Origin: Gari tellinella
Taxonomy: Eukaryota; Mollusca; Bivalvia; Cardiida; Psammobiidae
DNA: 64,000 bases
Direction of reading: 5' to 3'
NCBI GenBank assembly: GCA_922989275.2
Contig: OV277857.1
Span: 79,043,321-79,107,320, forward strand
The position numbers and the translations under genes were made by a program. The first letter of the stretch is position 1. The number at the start of each line of letters is the position of its first letter. The notes below the pieces were generated by a model. It was not told where the DNA came from, ran no database searches, and saw only the letters and a list, made by a program, of their open reading frames with translations. Of this stretch, positions 44,468 through 55,936 are shown in pieces.

Positions 44468-47400
44468 CTGAAATATTTCACTTTTGCTTTATTGTCGTTT
44501 TATTCTAATGCTTTTTGGAAACATCGGCCAATATCGGTAAATAACGGTTTGTTTTCTATCGGACGGGAAAGAAAACAATCATTTAGTGTCCTTTTTGAAT
44601 TCTATACACAATACACCAGTCAACTTTTGAACGATAAAATACTGTTTAATAAAGAAATTACTAGAGTGAAATTAATAACTAATTGCAATAAATATTACGA
44701 TCGATTGCTCGATATGTACATAGAATACCGATACTGACCGACACTGGTCCGATCTCATTTGAGTGTACTACATTGACATACAGTACTCCCTCTCTAATAC
44801 AATACACAATGGGAGACAAAGACTGTGTGTGTTGTTCGGAGGGAGTTGTTATAGGGAGGGACATGTAAAATCTTTAGCGTAATTAGCAAGACCTGGATTA
44901 CATTTGTAAACAGCTTGAACCCAGATCATATGCGGTGTCTGATTTGGATTGAAACTGTTTGCCACTCGTCATTGTGTTTTTGTCTGCAAAAATGTCCAAT
45001 ATTTAACTTTGAGTGCAGTGAAAGGGTAGACATGATTATCTTGGTTGGGGATCAGTGGCAATTATCGTTGTAAGGAGGAAATCGTTGTTTGGAGGGTCGC
45101 TGTAAGGATGGAACACTTCGTCTCATGTGTGTGTTCATATAACACTAAGCTATGTTACTTCATAACGGCATCTAATTAGAAGGGGTATGAATGGTGTTTA
45201 AGTTAAGCTGCTGCAACAGAGAAAATTACTGTACCAAAAGCACTGTTTCAAAATAATATAACATGTATCTGCAATGCAATGTTTTCATAAATCTACGTAA
45301 ACTTTGTCTTGAACCATAACATTCGTATCCATTATATGCTAGTGACGCATTATATGCATCTTTTACAAACCACATACATGTGAATAGTACACATTCAGTG
45401 TAGGAGTCATCTTGTCAGGTTAACCCATTTACGCCCAGTGGATTCTCCCATGTTTTATATATTGGATTAGTCCATTTTCTTATTAAAGGAATGCCTGGTC
45501 AAAATTTTCATTTTCATTTTTTTTATATTGAAATTCCTATCAGCAAACAGTGTAGACTCTGATCAGACGCCGCATAATGTGGCGTCTGATCAGAGTCTAC
45601 ACTGTTTGTCTCTGTCCCATCTATGGGATCGTGGGCACAAATGGGTTAAATGTTGTTAATTATTTCGCAATATATTGCTACAGAGAACTCTAAATAGCAA
45701 AATATGAACTAAACTTGAAAAGGAAACTGAAAGTGTCCATTTGAAGTTCACGGACCGATGAGCTAAGAGAATATATACGTGTGGTCGCACTATATAATTC
45801 AATGTAATGCCTAACACATAGAACCCTAGCGACGAGTATGATCGTCCTTTACAAATAGTGTGCATGTAAAGATTACTCTTGGCCTATGCAAACAGTGTAG
45901 ATCATGATCTGAGGGCTCCAGCATGAGCCCCCTAATTAGGGCCTGCAATGTTTGTCATTTTGCAATAAACGTATAGTTAAAATCAACTTTAAACCGTCTA
46001 AATAGTCTAGAATAAACAGGATAACATATTTTAGGGAGGTGAAAACCCATGTCTGTTAAGTATATTAAATGTCGGCTTCTTTGTAATATAGAAAAAGTAT
46101 GATCAGTGCTACTTTCGGTTTGCTATAAACGATGAAATAAATAACCGTCGCATTTGACAGTAAACAAAATTAATACATTAAAATACATAGGGTTAAACGG
46201 GAGCTTGACTGCATATAGATACATGTATAGGTATCAAACTAATTAACCGCATTCGATCTATTCTTTTCCGAATCCTTTATGACCGTTATCGACACCGTCT
46301 CAATGATGCGTTAACTAAACCGGAAACGACCTATCCCTTATCAGGGAAGTTCACTCTGGAGGAAAATTGGGATAACTCTGTAATGCGGTAGGGCCCCATT
46401 GGAATTGCCCAAGTAATGTTTAAGAGGTGAATGAGTAAAACTTTCTTTGAAATTTACTGACCTGGTTGAGCAAATGTGTTTGTTCGGGTTTGTGTGGCGT
46501 AGTTGTAGCAGTTGTTTTGTGACTGGACGGGCTGGTAGTTCCAATTCTGGGGATCAAACATCGGTAAGCGACATGACGGTCGCCGATCATCGTTATCATT
46601 ATTACCCCTACTGCTAAGAGGTGTCCGATAATTAAGTGACGGAGGGAAATTCATCTGTAAATAGGGAAGAAAAGAAAGACAACACACGCTGTTTAGTTTA
46701 TTCTTTATGTTTTATTGTCATTATGCATAAAATTTGTAAGTTATAAACGATATTTGGCTTTACTTGCTTCAGTGGGAACAACGCTATTCTTTTCTAATAA
46801 ACGCGTTTGTGCTAAATATATCATGTTCTTTGCAAACAATCTGGAGCCAGATCAGACGCCGGGCAACTAACCCGGCATCTGATCTGACTCCAAGCTTTTG
46901 CGACTCAGATTAACAATTGTTTTTTTTTTATCTCCATTTGATTGCATTGCATTTGCGTTTATTTTCGTTTAAACGGGGAAGAATAATATATTGTCCACTG
47001 ACTACAGTGGAGAATCTGTTATTCTTTCCCAATAAACGCGTTTACGCTAAAACTAGTTTTTCTTTTACAAACAGTTTGGAGCCAGATCAGACGCCGGGTA
47101 ACCCGGCGTCTGATCTGGCTCCAAACTGTTTGCCACCAAGATAAAAATGAATTATTAGAATTGTCCAAAAGTTGTAATTTTCTACGTTTTAGTGTTTTGC
47201 GTTTGCGTTTAAACGGGAAAGAATAACAGATTCTCCATTGTACAAGACTGACGTAGTTGCATTTGAACTTTAGCTCATTTAAGCTAAGTGGTTTCTTCCC
47301 TGCTTATATATTGGCTGACACCATTTTTTATTTAATGGGTGCCCGGTTCAATGTTTCATTTTCTTGTTATGTTTTAGAAATTGCTGTTAGCAAACAGTGC

Positions 47401-50400
47401 AGACTGCGATCAGATACTTCATCATGCGGCATCTGAGCTGAGTCTGCTCTGTTTGCCTATGTCCGATATATGCAGCAAGAAGTTTGTTTTTGAATAGATT
47501 TCAACAAGTTTGCTAGTGTCTACTTGTGTGGACGAATGACGTGCATGTGCTGGTCCTCTTTCTATAGATAAGAAAATAAACACATTTCATTGTCAGATAA
47601 ATGCGTTTTGGTTCTCATTTTGACAACACTAAAATGCTCATTTCTGTCTTTGACAATGTCAACTTACTGCATTATTTTTGAGAGATTGAAGCAAAACTAC
47701 GTCATAACCTAATAGCACTCGGCTGACAAATATTTCAACTAAATACCGAATATGTCATTGAGTTAATAAATTTTGCATACGGATATGTCAAAGCAGACGA
47801 CATGTTGTAATTCAGCATGTAATACCTAAAAGGGCTGACAGCAAGATATTGCTTTATGGTTTGTTTGTCCACGTTATACCAAACATTAGTTTTTGAGTTT
47901 GTAACTGAATTACGACAATACATTGTAGGGATTCGAAAAAACGTCAGCCTGAGAAATGGCAAACTTCGCACAAAACTAACTGCTCAATGGAGACATTAGT
48001 AACAGTGGTCGCTTACATACAGTTGAACTTCGATATCTCGAACTAGCTTAACTCGAAATATCCGATAGTTCGACACATAAATTGCATTATTTCATGCTGG
48101 GTTCAGTCGAACATACCCATATTTCAAAGTTAAAACGTGGCTAAGCCACGTTTTAACTTTGAAATATGGGTATGTTCGATTTAACCTAGTTCGAGATAGC
48201 GAAATTTGACTGTACTTCTATGTGGTTTGATAGACGTTCATCTTCTTCATTACGCACTAGATGCTTTTATTCTAAAACGGTTACGTTCATTGAAAATAGT
48301 TTGGAGCCATTTCAGAAGTCGGTTTATCCGATGTCTGAGCATACTCAAAACTTTCTTTACTCAGTCTAAAACAAATCGGCAATTTTTCCACATACCCTCA
48401 ACTTCTTACATATTTTTTTCATTTCGTCTGTATTTAATTTCGTTTCAGTAATAAATGTATGTAGTGACAGTTACAGTGGAGAATCTGTTATTCTTTCCCA
48501 ATAAACGCGTTTACGCTAAAACTCTTATTTGCAGTGCAAAAAGTTTGGAGCCAGATCAGACGCCGGGTAACCCGGCGTCTGATCAGGCTCCAATCTGTTT
48601 GCCACCATGATAAACATGAAATATCAGAATTGTCCAAAAGTTGTACCTTTCTACGTTTTAGTGTTTTGCGTTTGCGTACGTTTGCGTTTAAACGGGAAAG
48701 AATAACAGATTCTCCACTGTACAGAGGGCAAGGACCGATGTGAGATCATCATTTATTTACAAACACTCCGATATTTTTGTCTTTTTTTTGTAATTAATTA
48801 GTCAATAATAAATGTAAATGTCATTTACATAGATATAACACAGCTTTCTTACATGTTCAGATAGTTAATATTATTTTCGCTAATTCACCATTTGGTCGCC
48901 TTTCCTTTAATATAGCGGATAACAGCGCTATTGTTCCCCCATTTAAACACAAGTGAAGCACAAAGCATCAACATGTAAAATGGTTCTAATGTCTACAATA
49001 GACAAACGCTTTTAACATAAACGCGTTTATTAGGAAAGAATAGCAGCATACATACTGTACTATATGTAAACCTGAACATAAGACCACCCTTTAAGCTAAG
49101 CTCTACTCTTTATCTACAGTGATATATTTACAGGGGAGTACATTATTCTTTCCAAATAAATACGCTCTTCCGCTTCAAGACATATTATAATGGTATAAAA
49201 AATTACAAGGGATCCGACAAAAATTCCGTTTTTATATGGATGTGCAAAATATAAAAGTTTTATCCTTTCACGGACTTTGCAAACAAATTGCATCCTGATT
49301 GGACGTCGCGATACGCGCCGTCTGATAGGGTCAAAATTCAAAATTGGTTGACACTTGTATCGGCATGTTTTGGCTAAACTGCTTTAAGTATGACTTTGAA
49401 TTAATGGTTTAGGCAACAGTTTTACAGTAGATGAGTTAATGGCGGTTAAACAGTTAAAGCAGAAAACGAAAATACGGCGATTGCAAACAGATTGGGACCC
49501 GATCACACCCGAAGTAATAATGCGTCTTATCAGGCTCCAATCTATTTGACACTTGGATAAAAACTAATCTTTAACATTTCTGAAAATATGTCATCTTTTA
49601 CTTGTACATTTTAACACACTATGCTTCCTTTGGTTTCAATTGGAATGAATAATGAAGTGCTTTCCCAACATAACGCTAGCAGCCGTAGGAGCTAATTATC
49701 CCCCGAACGTGTTCAAAGAACACACTTGTCTTTCGAATTCTACATCTCATAAGACAAAAGGTCAATCAAAATATTCATTCAAATTTACATCTTTTGCAAT
49801 ATTTCCGTACCCTGTTGTTCAACATATCAACAACGTGACGTCTAACAGACGGTTTCATTGGTCGAGGGGAGGAGTTTAAGAGGGTGTACTCAAGTCTAGG
49901 GTTGGTTCCCGCGCCAATGGTCTTGAAGAGTCGCTGCCCGAACATGTTCCGTATTTCAACCTCGAAGCCTTTGTATCCTAGTGATGACCCTAGCCTGATG
50001 ACCAAAGAAAATAAATCATTCACAAATTACAACTTCATCTCTTACAGTGGAGACGGCGTATTTCTGTCTCTTTTAAACGAAAGTTAACGGAAACGCAACG
50101 CAATAAAATATCAAAACGACAATAATTTTAACATGTTTTAAATATATTTTTGTCTGAGTGCATGTATATAGTTTTGAGCATGATTATCAGGGTAACCCTG
50201 GCTATGATCTGGCTCCAAACTGCTTACTATGGACATAAAGATATTAGTACAAACGCGTGTATTTGGAAATGATAACGCTTTTCCCACTGTAGTCCAGCTT
50301 TAGATTTAGTATTGCTTTCATTACCGGTAATATATTGTTGGAAAACTATGTTCTTTCCCATAAAAAACAAACAACAGCGTAATGAAGTATAGAAAATAAC

Positions 50401-53221
50401 CAACGATTAGTTGGAACGTTTTAGAGCCCAGTCAGAAATCGACCCAAAGTGTTTGCAAACGCACCTTTTGGCGTCATTGATAGTGAAAGTGTTAGTTTCT
50501 TACCCCGAGTACAATAGTTATTAGCAAATAGTTTGAATCCTAGCCAGACCCTGCGTAACGCGATGTCGGACCAGGATCAACACTGTTTGACACTCATTAC
50601 GATATAATTTGAAATTTGAGAAAAACAAAACAGACTACAATATACCTCGTATTTACACCCGATGACGTCATGACAGTGAATGGATTAACATGTATACGTA
50701 TAATAGTTAACATCTGCTTTACCAGTTTAATAGAATATTGCTGGTCACAGCAAAACACAAACGTCAAGATTAATGACACATTATAAATAATATTTCGCAG
50801 TCGTCTATTTCTACATAAAACAGATTGACAAGTAGTGCATAAATGAATATTGGTTGAATGTAAAACGCACTTTCTTAAAACGTTAATACTGTTTAAATAC
50901 TCGATGAAATATAAATACAATCGAACATCGGTATCTCAAACTAGCTCAATACATTGTACTCCCCACCCCACTAGAGTGTGATGGGGGGGGGGGGGGGGGG
51001 GGGGATAGAATACACTCACTGTCCGAACTGGCAGAGTGGTAAGACTCCACCAAAAAGTGTCACCGATGATGTACATTGTGGCTGAAAGTAGACTATAGCT
51101 TGTACTTTTTAGTACCAAAGGACGCATAATGTCACATGCCGAATGTGACTGTTATAATATGATCTAAGTAAACAGCGAAACTCGGCATCCTTAACGTGGG
51201 CTAGCCATGGTCACAGAAGCAAGAAGCTAGAGCGTGAGGAATGGCGTAATATGTAACCCTTTCACTCTCAATGACGTCATAAAGCGCATTTGAAAACAGT
51301 TTCGATTCTGATCAGACACTGCGTAACGCGGCGCAGGATCAAAATTGTTTGCCCCTTGTTTAGAAATAACGTCAGTTATACTGCCTAATATCTGATTTTG
51401 AAACAATCTTGCAGGCAACAATATTGAAGCAGACGACACTATGGCGGTGAAGGGGTAAAACCTCACGATAAATTGGTTCCTGACAGGGTTTTTATTAAAA
51501 ACGCGTCAATGAAATGCATATACCAAGAAATGCCTAATAGATTTACTTGAGGAAAGTATGACCATTTTTTACGCCTTGTAGAAATAGACTTTTCTTGTCT
51601 AATAATTGACTCAGAAGTTTGAACGGTTTCCAGGGAATTCCGGGTTAGAGGAGCTTTGGATGTTACGTGATTTATATGTTTACAACTGTTCAATACATCC
51701 ACTACAAAGATAAGATTTTTCTTTGATATCTTACAAGTGTAACCTTACACATTTTACCCTTCAGTGTTGTGATGTCATCTATTTTAAAGAGTTGTCGTCT
51801 GCTTTTATTTCTCAATCTTAAAGTTTAGGTCTTTTGACTAACGAACTATTGAAATGAGGGTAAACAGTCTGGATCTAACCAGACGCCGCGTCAAATGGCG
51901 TCTGACCAGGATTCAAATGACCATTGTATTCTGGATAAGGCAGTGAATGGGTTAAAGGATATACAGTGGAGAATCTGTTATTCTTTCCCGTTTAAACGCA
52001 AACGTACGCAAACGCAAAGCGCTAAAACGTAGAAAAGAACAACTTTTGGACAATTCTGATATTTCATGTTTATCTTGGTGGCAACCAGTTTGGAGCCTGA
52101 TCAGACGCCGGGTTACCCGGCGTCTGATCTGGCTCCAAACTGTTTGCATTGCAAATAATAGTTTTAGCGTAAACGCGTTTATTGGGAAAGAATAACAGAT
52201 TCTCCACTGTACCTAGTAGGAAAATGTTTGAAAGGTTGTACTAGTCGTGAATATAAATGTTTAACATGATGTTTTATGACGAAGCATTTCGAGTGAAACA
52301 GTTTCACTTGAAATTCTTGCTTTGTGAAACACAATTACATGAATCTCAATTTGTTCACTTGAAAGTGAAGACATTCTCGAACATTAACTTTAAAGGGACT
52401 GACATTTATAATTTGACAGAAAGGTTCTCAAAATCGATGTTTATTACATAAACATAACACTGAAATTACGAGAATCTTTTAACCTATTTCGCCGCGGCCA
52501 TTTCCTACGTTTAAAGACAGGTACACCTTTAAAGGTTGAACGTAAATCAGAATACGCCTTTATTCCTTAAGGCACATCTGCTTTTCTTTCAGTATGCTTT
52601 AAACTATCAACTACTAAGATGTACAAATACTTATTGTGCATATTCCTGACTGTCTTCTTCAGTTGAAGAGCAGACAGAAAACAGACAGAATCCGTCGACG
52701 TTATTTTCAGCCTACTTACAGATGCAGGAAATCTTTCGTATGCCACTTTAACTCATTGAGCCGTATTGATGCATATATTTATACGTCTTTTGCCAAAAGT
52801 GTACATGTTAAGAGCACACTGGTCTTATGGAAACAGTGAAGTCCCTGATTAGAGGGCTCCTGCAGAAGCCCTCTAATCAGGGACATCACTGTTTGTCATT
52901 TTGCAATATATTATAAAAAACAACCCTAAATAGTCTTAAATGGACCAGCCTTAATTGTAAACTGGAATTGTCCATTAGAAGTTTCAGGGGATTATATGTT
53001 AACATGTTAAAAACTAGAGAATGTATCTATATAAGAAATAAGTACATGCTGTAAAAGACGCTTATGCTGGGGGTACATCCAAGGTCATAGTGTTCTTACC
53101 TGGTTGGCCGAGCCCTGCCAAGTGAAGAACCAATCCGTCTGTACATAGGACTACGTCTGCTGACCATCCATGCGGGGTTCTTGACCCCAGAGAAGATCTC
53201 CATCTGTACATAATACCTCAT
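44148..53221 (-). CDS. Uncharacterised four-exon gene, 272 residues, NNCYNYA / TFAQPG / WSHKPG protein
   Basis: Minus-strand exons: 53221-53100, 49994-49811, 46654-46462, 44467-44148. Junctions are GT/AG and codon phases agree at all three joins (phases 2, 0, 1), and the sum is a whole 273 codons with TAG. The N-terminal part has VQMEIFSGVKNPAW (5-18) and LGSSLGYKGFEVEI (42-55); the C-terminal part has NNCYNYA (149-155), NTFAQPGRASG (161-171), CTIALVIWP (203-211), DFHFYR (214-219), WSHKPG (226-231) and DPRTADRGDY (247-256). I recall similar blocks in uncharacterised bacterial and invertebrate proteins but cannot name a family. The order Cys, then a hydrophobic strand, then His is like CHAP/NlpC-type cysteine hydrolases (C151 with H216 or H228); this is inference only. 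No signal peptide is seen, so an upstream exon may be missing; GTGAG directly before the ATG leaves the start open. Confidence 0.75.
44779..45118. repeat. Family G element, decayed
   Basis: Left TACAGTACTCCCTCTCTAAT, then ACACAATGGGAGACAAAGAC and GTTGTTCGGAGGGAGTTG; right TGGAGGGTCGCTGTAAGG. A family D-type hairpin (GAACCCAGATCATATGC) lies in it. Located in intron 3 of the unknown gene. Confidence 0.55.
45340..45770. mobile_element. Family C MITE split by a family C2 MITE
   Basis: Left part with TTTTACAAACCACATACATG and TGAATAGTACAC; right part with CGCAATATATTGC, TAGCAAAATATGAAC and GTGTCCATTTGAAGTTC. The inserted C2 copy separates them at a TTAA. Another decayed C copy follows at 45825-46050. 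Confidence 0.65.
45420..45649. repeat. Family C2 MITE, complete
   Basis: 230 bp, TTAA at both ends, CCCATTTACGCCCAGTGG and GGGCACAAATGGG; perfect hairpin CAAACAGTGTAGACTCTGAT with complement and the GACGCC apex. Confidence 0.85.
46462..46654 (-). CDS. Unknown gene, exon 3
   Basis: Residues 103-166 plus one base. Acceptor CCCTATTTACAG, donor CCAG|GTCAGT. A polar, probably disordered stretch (SSRGNNDNDDRR) is followed by the NNCYNYA and TNTFAQP blocks. Confidence 0.8.
46769..47000. repeat. Family A MITE, decayed
   Basis: CAGTGGGAACAACGCTATTC to TATATTGTCCACTG with hairpin CAATCTGGAGCCAGATCAG. It stands 2 bp from the young copy that follows. Confidence 0.7.
47003..47242. repeat. Family A MITE, young copy
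   Basis: 240 bp, TACAGTGGAGAATCTGTT to AACAGATTCTCCATTGTA with perfect hairpin. A decayed family C2 copy follows at about 47279-47465 (AGCAAACAGTGCAGACTGCG). Confidence 0.9.
48018..48214. repeat. Family I MITE, complete
   Basis: 197 bp. TA-flanked ends ACAGTTGAACTTCGATATC and CGAAATTTGACTGTA; very long central hairpin CGAACATACCCATATTTCAA..ACGTGGC with complement. Confidence 0.85.
48472..48721. repeat. Family A MITE, young copy
   Basis: 250 bp, TACAGTGGAGAATCTGTT to AACAGATTCTCCACTGTA. Between here and exon 2 of the unknown gene only family A and D fragments are seen (about 49010-49060 and 49260-49450). Confidence 0.9.
49811..49994 (-). CDS. Unknown gene, exon 2
   Basis: Residues 41-102. 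Acceptor TTTGGTCATCAG, donor AACAGG|GTACGG, a slightly weak donor. Contains LGSSLGYKGFEVEIRNMFG and GAGTNPRLEYTLLNSSPRP. Confidence 0.78.
50043..50291. repeat. Family A MITE, old copy
   Basis: TACAGTGGAGACGGCG to TTTTCCCACTGTA, 249 bp, with a mostly lost hairpin (GGGTAACCCTGGCTATGATC). A family D relic follows at about 50450-50690. Confidence 0.7.
50983..51004. repeat. Homopolymer run of 22 G
   Basis: Twenty-two consecutive G residues follow CACTAGAGTGTGAT. Likely length-variable and a sequencing trouble spot. Confidence 0.95.
51254..51490. repeat. Family D MITE
   Basis: Left GTAACCCTTTCACTCTCAA, hairpin AACAGTTTCGATTCTGATCA with a shortened partner, then GCGGTGAAGGGGTAAAACC and a right end TGACAGGGTT. 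TTAA lost on both ends. Confidence 0.72.
51753..51955. repeat. Family D variant MITE
   Basis: Left TTACCCTTCAGTGTTG, right GGCAGTGAATGGGTTAA, hairpin GTCTGGATCTAACCAGACGC with complement. Confidence 0.68.
51962..52211. repeat. Family A MITE, young copy
   Basis: 250 bp, TACAGTGGAGAATCTGTT to AACAGATTCTCCACTGTA; almost the same sequence as 38597-38846 in the same orientation. Confidence 0.92.
52748..53002. repeat. Family C MITE, complete
   Basis: 255 bp, TTAA at both ends, CTCATTGAGCCG on the left, GGGGATTATATG on the right, hairpin GAAGTCCCTGATTAGAGGGC with complement. A family B relic lies before it at about 52490-52680. Confidence 0.82.
53100..53221 (-). CDS. Unknown gene, exon 1
   Basis: Residues 1-40 plus two bases. 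ATG at 53221-53219, donor ACCAG|GTAAGA. Contains YYVQMEIFSGVKNPAWMV. CAG/GTGAG just before the ATG could be an acceptor of an upstream exon or a 5' UTR donor; the frame stays open upstream for some codons. Confidence 0.7.
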
Positions 53222-53292
53222 CTCACCTGGCGAATAAAACAGCCAATCAGCATGCGTTTACTGAGGAGTATTTGAAGAAATATCAATGTCTT

Positions 53293-53557
53293 TTAACCCT
53301 TTCACTGCCGCTATGACGTCATAAGCCGTCTTACACAGTCACTGCCATATTATCGTCTGTTCAGATTGTTTGTCTGCTAAGATTTACTGTCTGTTTTTAT
53401 TTATAAAATATATCATAGGCGGTTTATACTTGAAATTAATTGACACGATTGTCAAACAGTTCGTATTTTGGTCAGACGCCGAGTGTCGCGGGGTTTGATC
53501 CGGGTCCAAACTGTTTACAAATACCAGTACAGACGGTCTTGTCAGTGGAAGGATTAA
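53293..53557. repeat. Family D MITE, complete
   Basis: 265 bp, TTAA at both ends, CCCTTTCACTGCCGC on the left, GTCAGTGGAAGG on the right, hairpin AACAGTTCGTATTTTGGTCA with a diverged complement. A family C fragment follows at 53554-53750 (CTCTGATCAGAGGGCTC). Confidence 0.72.
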
Positions 53558-53780
53558 CTCGTTTACCAATGATACTTCAAATTAACGATTCTTGTTGTCC
53601 GTCTTTGACCATTGCAAAAACAATTAATGACAAAACGTACATACTCTGATCAGAGGGCTCATGTAGCAGCCAAATGTACAGAGCTTACACTATTTGCAAA
53701 TGATATATCATAGATATCTGATTTGTTAATGGCGTATACGCTTTACTATGGATTAACCCTTTCACTTTCAATGACTTCAT

Positions 53781-55549
53781 TTTTAAACTGGAACTAAACG
53801 GCATTAAAGGCAAACTTTTACAATGGATTTCTAATTATTTATCTAAAAGAATGCAAAAGATTGTCATTAATGCACATTATTCATCATTGAAGTATGTGTG
53901 TGCTGGTGTGCCCCAAGGTTAAGTGTTAGCCCCTCTTTTATTCCTTATTCATGTAACTGACCTTGCAGACTCTTTTTTAAGCTTAACAAGATTATATGCA
54001 GATGACAGTTCATTATACTATTCAGCATCCCATATTCAAGATAATGACGGAATTATAAACCACTATCTCAGTATTGTTTAACACTGGGCTACTCGATGGT
54101 TGGTTAATTTTAATCCTGCTATAACGGAAGCTATGTTTTTCTCTCTCAGAAATTATAATCATCTGCAATCGCTTCGGTTTGATAATACACTTATTAATTT
54201 TGTAGATAGTCATAAACGTCTTGGGGTAACTCTTGACCCAAATGGACAATGAAGTACACATACTGACAACATATTAAAATATGCTTCTATAGTTATAGAG
54301 AAAATGTGTCGACTGAAGTTTAATTAAAATAGACAAGCACTAAACCAAATATATATGTCATACGTGAGGCCGATATTGGAGTTCTCTTCTGAGGTTTGGG
54401 ATTGCTGTACATTGCAGCAATCACACCCCTTAGAGAAACTCCAATAGATAGTTACCGGGTTAACACGCTCCGTTTCGCTTGAGAATTTGTATAGAGGATG
54501 TGGTTGGCAATCGCTAGAAAAGCACCGTGAAGTAAAAAATCTTTGTTTGATGTACAAAGCAACTTATAACATGTTGCCTGATTATTTAAATGACATATTT
54601 CCTAAAACACCATTAGAAAGAAATTATAACTTAAGATACACAAATGATATCCCTATTCCATATGCTTTAACAGAAATATTTCGTAAATCTTGTACCCCTT
54701 CATCAATTTCGAAATGGAACAATACAGAAAATAGAGTCAAGAATGCTCATTCATTTTCAAGTTTTAGGTCAAATAGTGTCAAACATGGTCGAATTAAAAT
54801 ACCATCATTCTATTTACATGTAAGCCGTTACTTGTCGGTCTTGCTTGCACGTCTATGGAACAACTGTAGAAACTTGAAAAGCGATCTGTATAGAAAGCAC
54901 TTATCAGAAAATCCAAACTGTACTTATTGTAACCAAATTGACTTATTTTTCATGGGTAAATGTGATCAATACACACACAAGAGATGAATGACACTAATGG
55001 TTTCCACTGTATTTTATTTGTGATATATCTTGACTAAAACTATGTGTTGATGATAATTATGTATGTACATGTCTTGAATTGGCATTGCACAACCTGTCTT
55101 GGGTTTTGCGACCTTTCAGCACCTTTAAAAATAAAGTGGCTTGTCGATGTCTGACATCAAATAATGCAGACACGTCGTATACCCGGGGGTTAAATTACAC
55201 CCTTTTAACAACTCCCTTGACGTCTTCGGATGGTCGCATAATACATGACTTATTGTACTTTTCTGCTGCTTCATTGGATAATCCAATATTGTCACACCAC
55301 CCCAAGAAAATTGCAAACATTGTTTTGGATCTTCCTTCTTCTCCCTTTCACTACTCTACATTTTTCTGCCCTTATTCACTATCCACTTATTCTAACTGTT
55401 ATTGAAAACTTAGATTATATGTTGGCAGCCATTGTAATACTACCTTGAATGTTTAAACACAAGAGGAAGGGTCGAATCTAATATTGTAAGAACTTGTGGC
55501 CCAACCTCATTTCTCTGTATATATTGAGAAAAAATGTTTAATCTAAACA
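53781..55549 (+). mobile_element. 5'-truncated non-LTR retrotransposon (LINE)
   Basis: 1769 bp between two copies of AATGACTTCAT (53770-53780 and 55550-55560), an 11-bp target-site duplication. It begins inside the reverse transcriptase and ends without a clear poly-A tail. Confidence 0.82.
53785..54987 (+). pseudogene. LINE reverse transcriptase pseudogene
   Basis: One reading frame continues for about 400 codons. GVPQG (53905-53919) is followed by a stop where Ser is usual, then VLAPLLFLI; the catalytic YADD (53995-54006) is intact. WLVNFNPAITEAM, LGVTLDP and YVRPILE follow, as in LINE polymerases, and near the C-terminus a CTYC...C zinc-knuckle-like motif. At least five in-frame stops and no frameshift are seen, so decay has been by point mutation. 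Confidence 0.88.
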
Positions 55550-55936
55550 AATGACTTCATAAAGCGCACTTGCAATCAGTTTCGATCATGACTGATCAGA
55601 ACTGTTTGCCACTTGTTTGGAATGACGTCTTATATCCAACTTTGAAACGATAGGACAGACAACAATTTTGAAGCAGACGGCACTATGGCAGTGAAGGGTT
55701 AAAAACCTCACGATAAAGTTTGATCATGAGAGGGTTAATGTGTAAGTGCGTGGTTTAATAAGACGAAAAGCGCAAATTGGAGACAATCTTGGGTTATTCA
55801 CAAATAGCTAGAACTGCGTTAATCATGAAAAGTGTAGGTCAGAACGTTCCTGAGATGCATTCTTTTTTATCTTAATGGGCTGCGCTAATCATTTACCTGT
55901 ATCTCGTATCAAAAGTTGCGTATATATCTCCCTTAA

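Larger units (their letters stand above)
53753..55738. mobile_element. Family D MITE split by a LINE
   Basis: Left fragment TTAACCCTTTCACTTTCAAT (53753-53780) and right fragment from 55550 with TAAAGCGCACTTGCAATCAG, a worn hairpin and the end GATCATGAGAGGGTTAA. Together they make a normal family D element. Confidence 0.8.

Noticed and set aside
51020..51080. tRNA-like phrase CTGGCAGAGTGGTAAGACTC
   Set aside because: Resembles an A-box, but no B-box GGTTCGA follows at tRNA distance.
33958..52149. Repeated open frames of 60-110 codons with a shared peptide (WSQIRRRVTRRLIRLQ)
   Set aside because: They coincide with family A MITE hairpins in several copies and both orientations. They arise from the palindrome and its flanks and have no start context or splice sites.
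54487..55405. Open frames of 166 and 108 codons as separate genes
   Set aside because: The first is the C-terminal part of the LINE reverse transcriptase frame; the second lies in its 3' part without recognisable domain.
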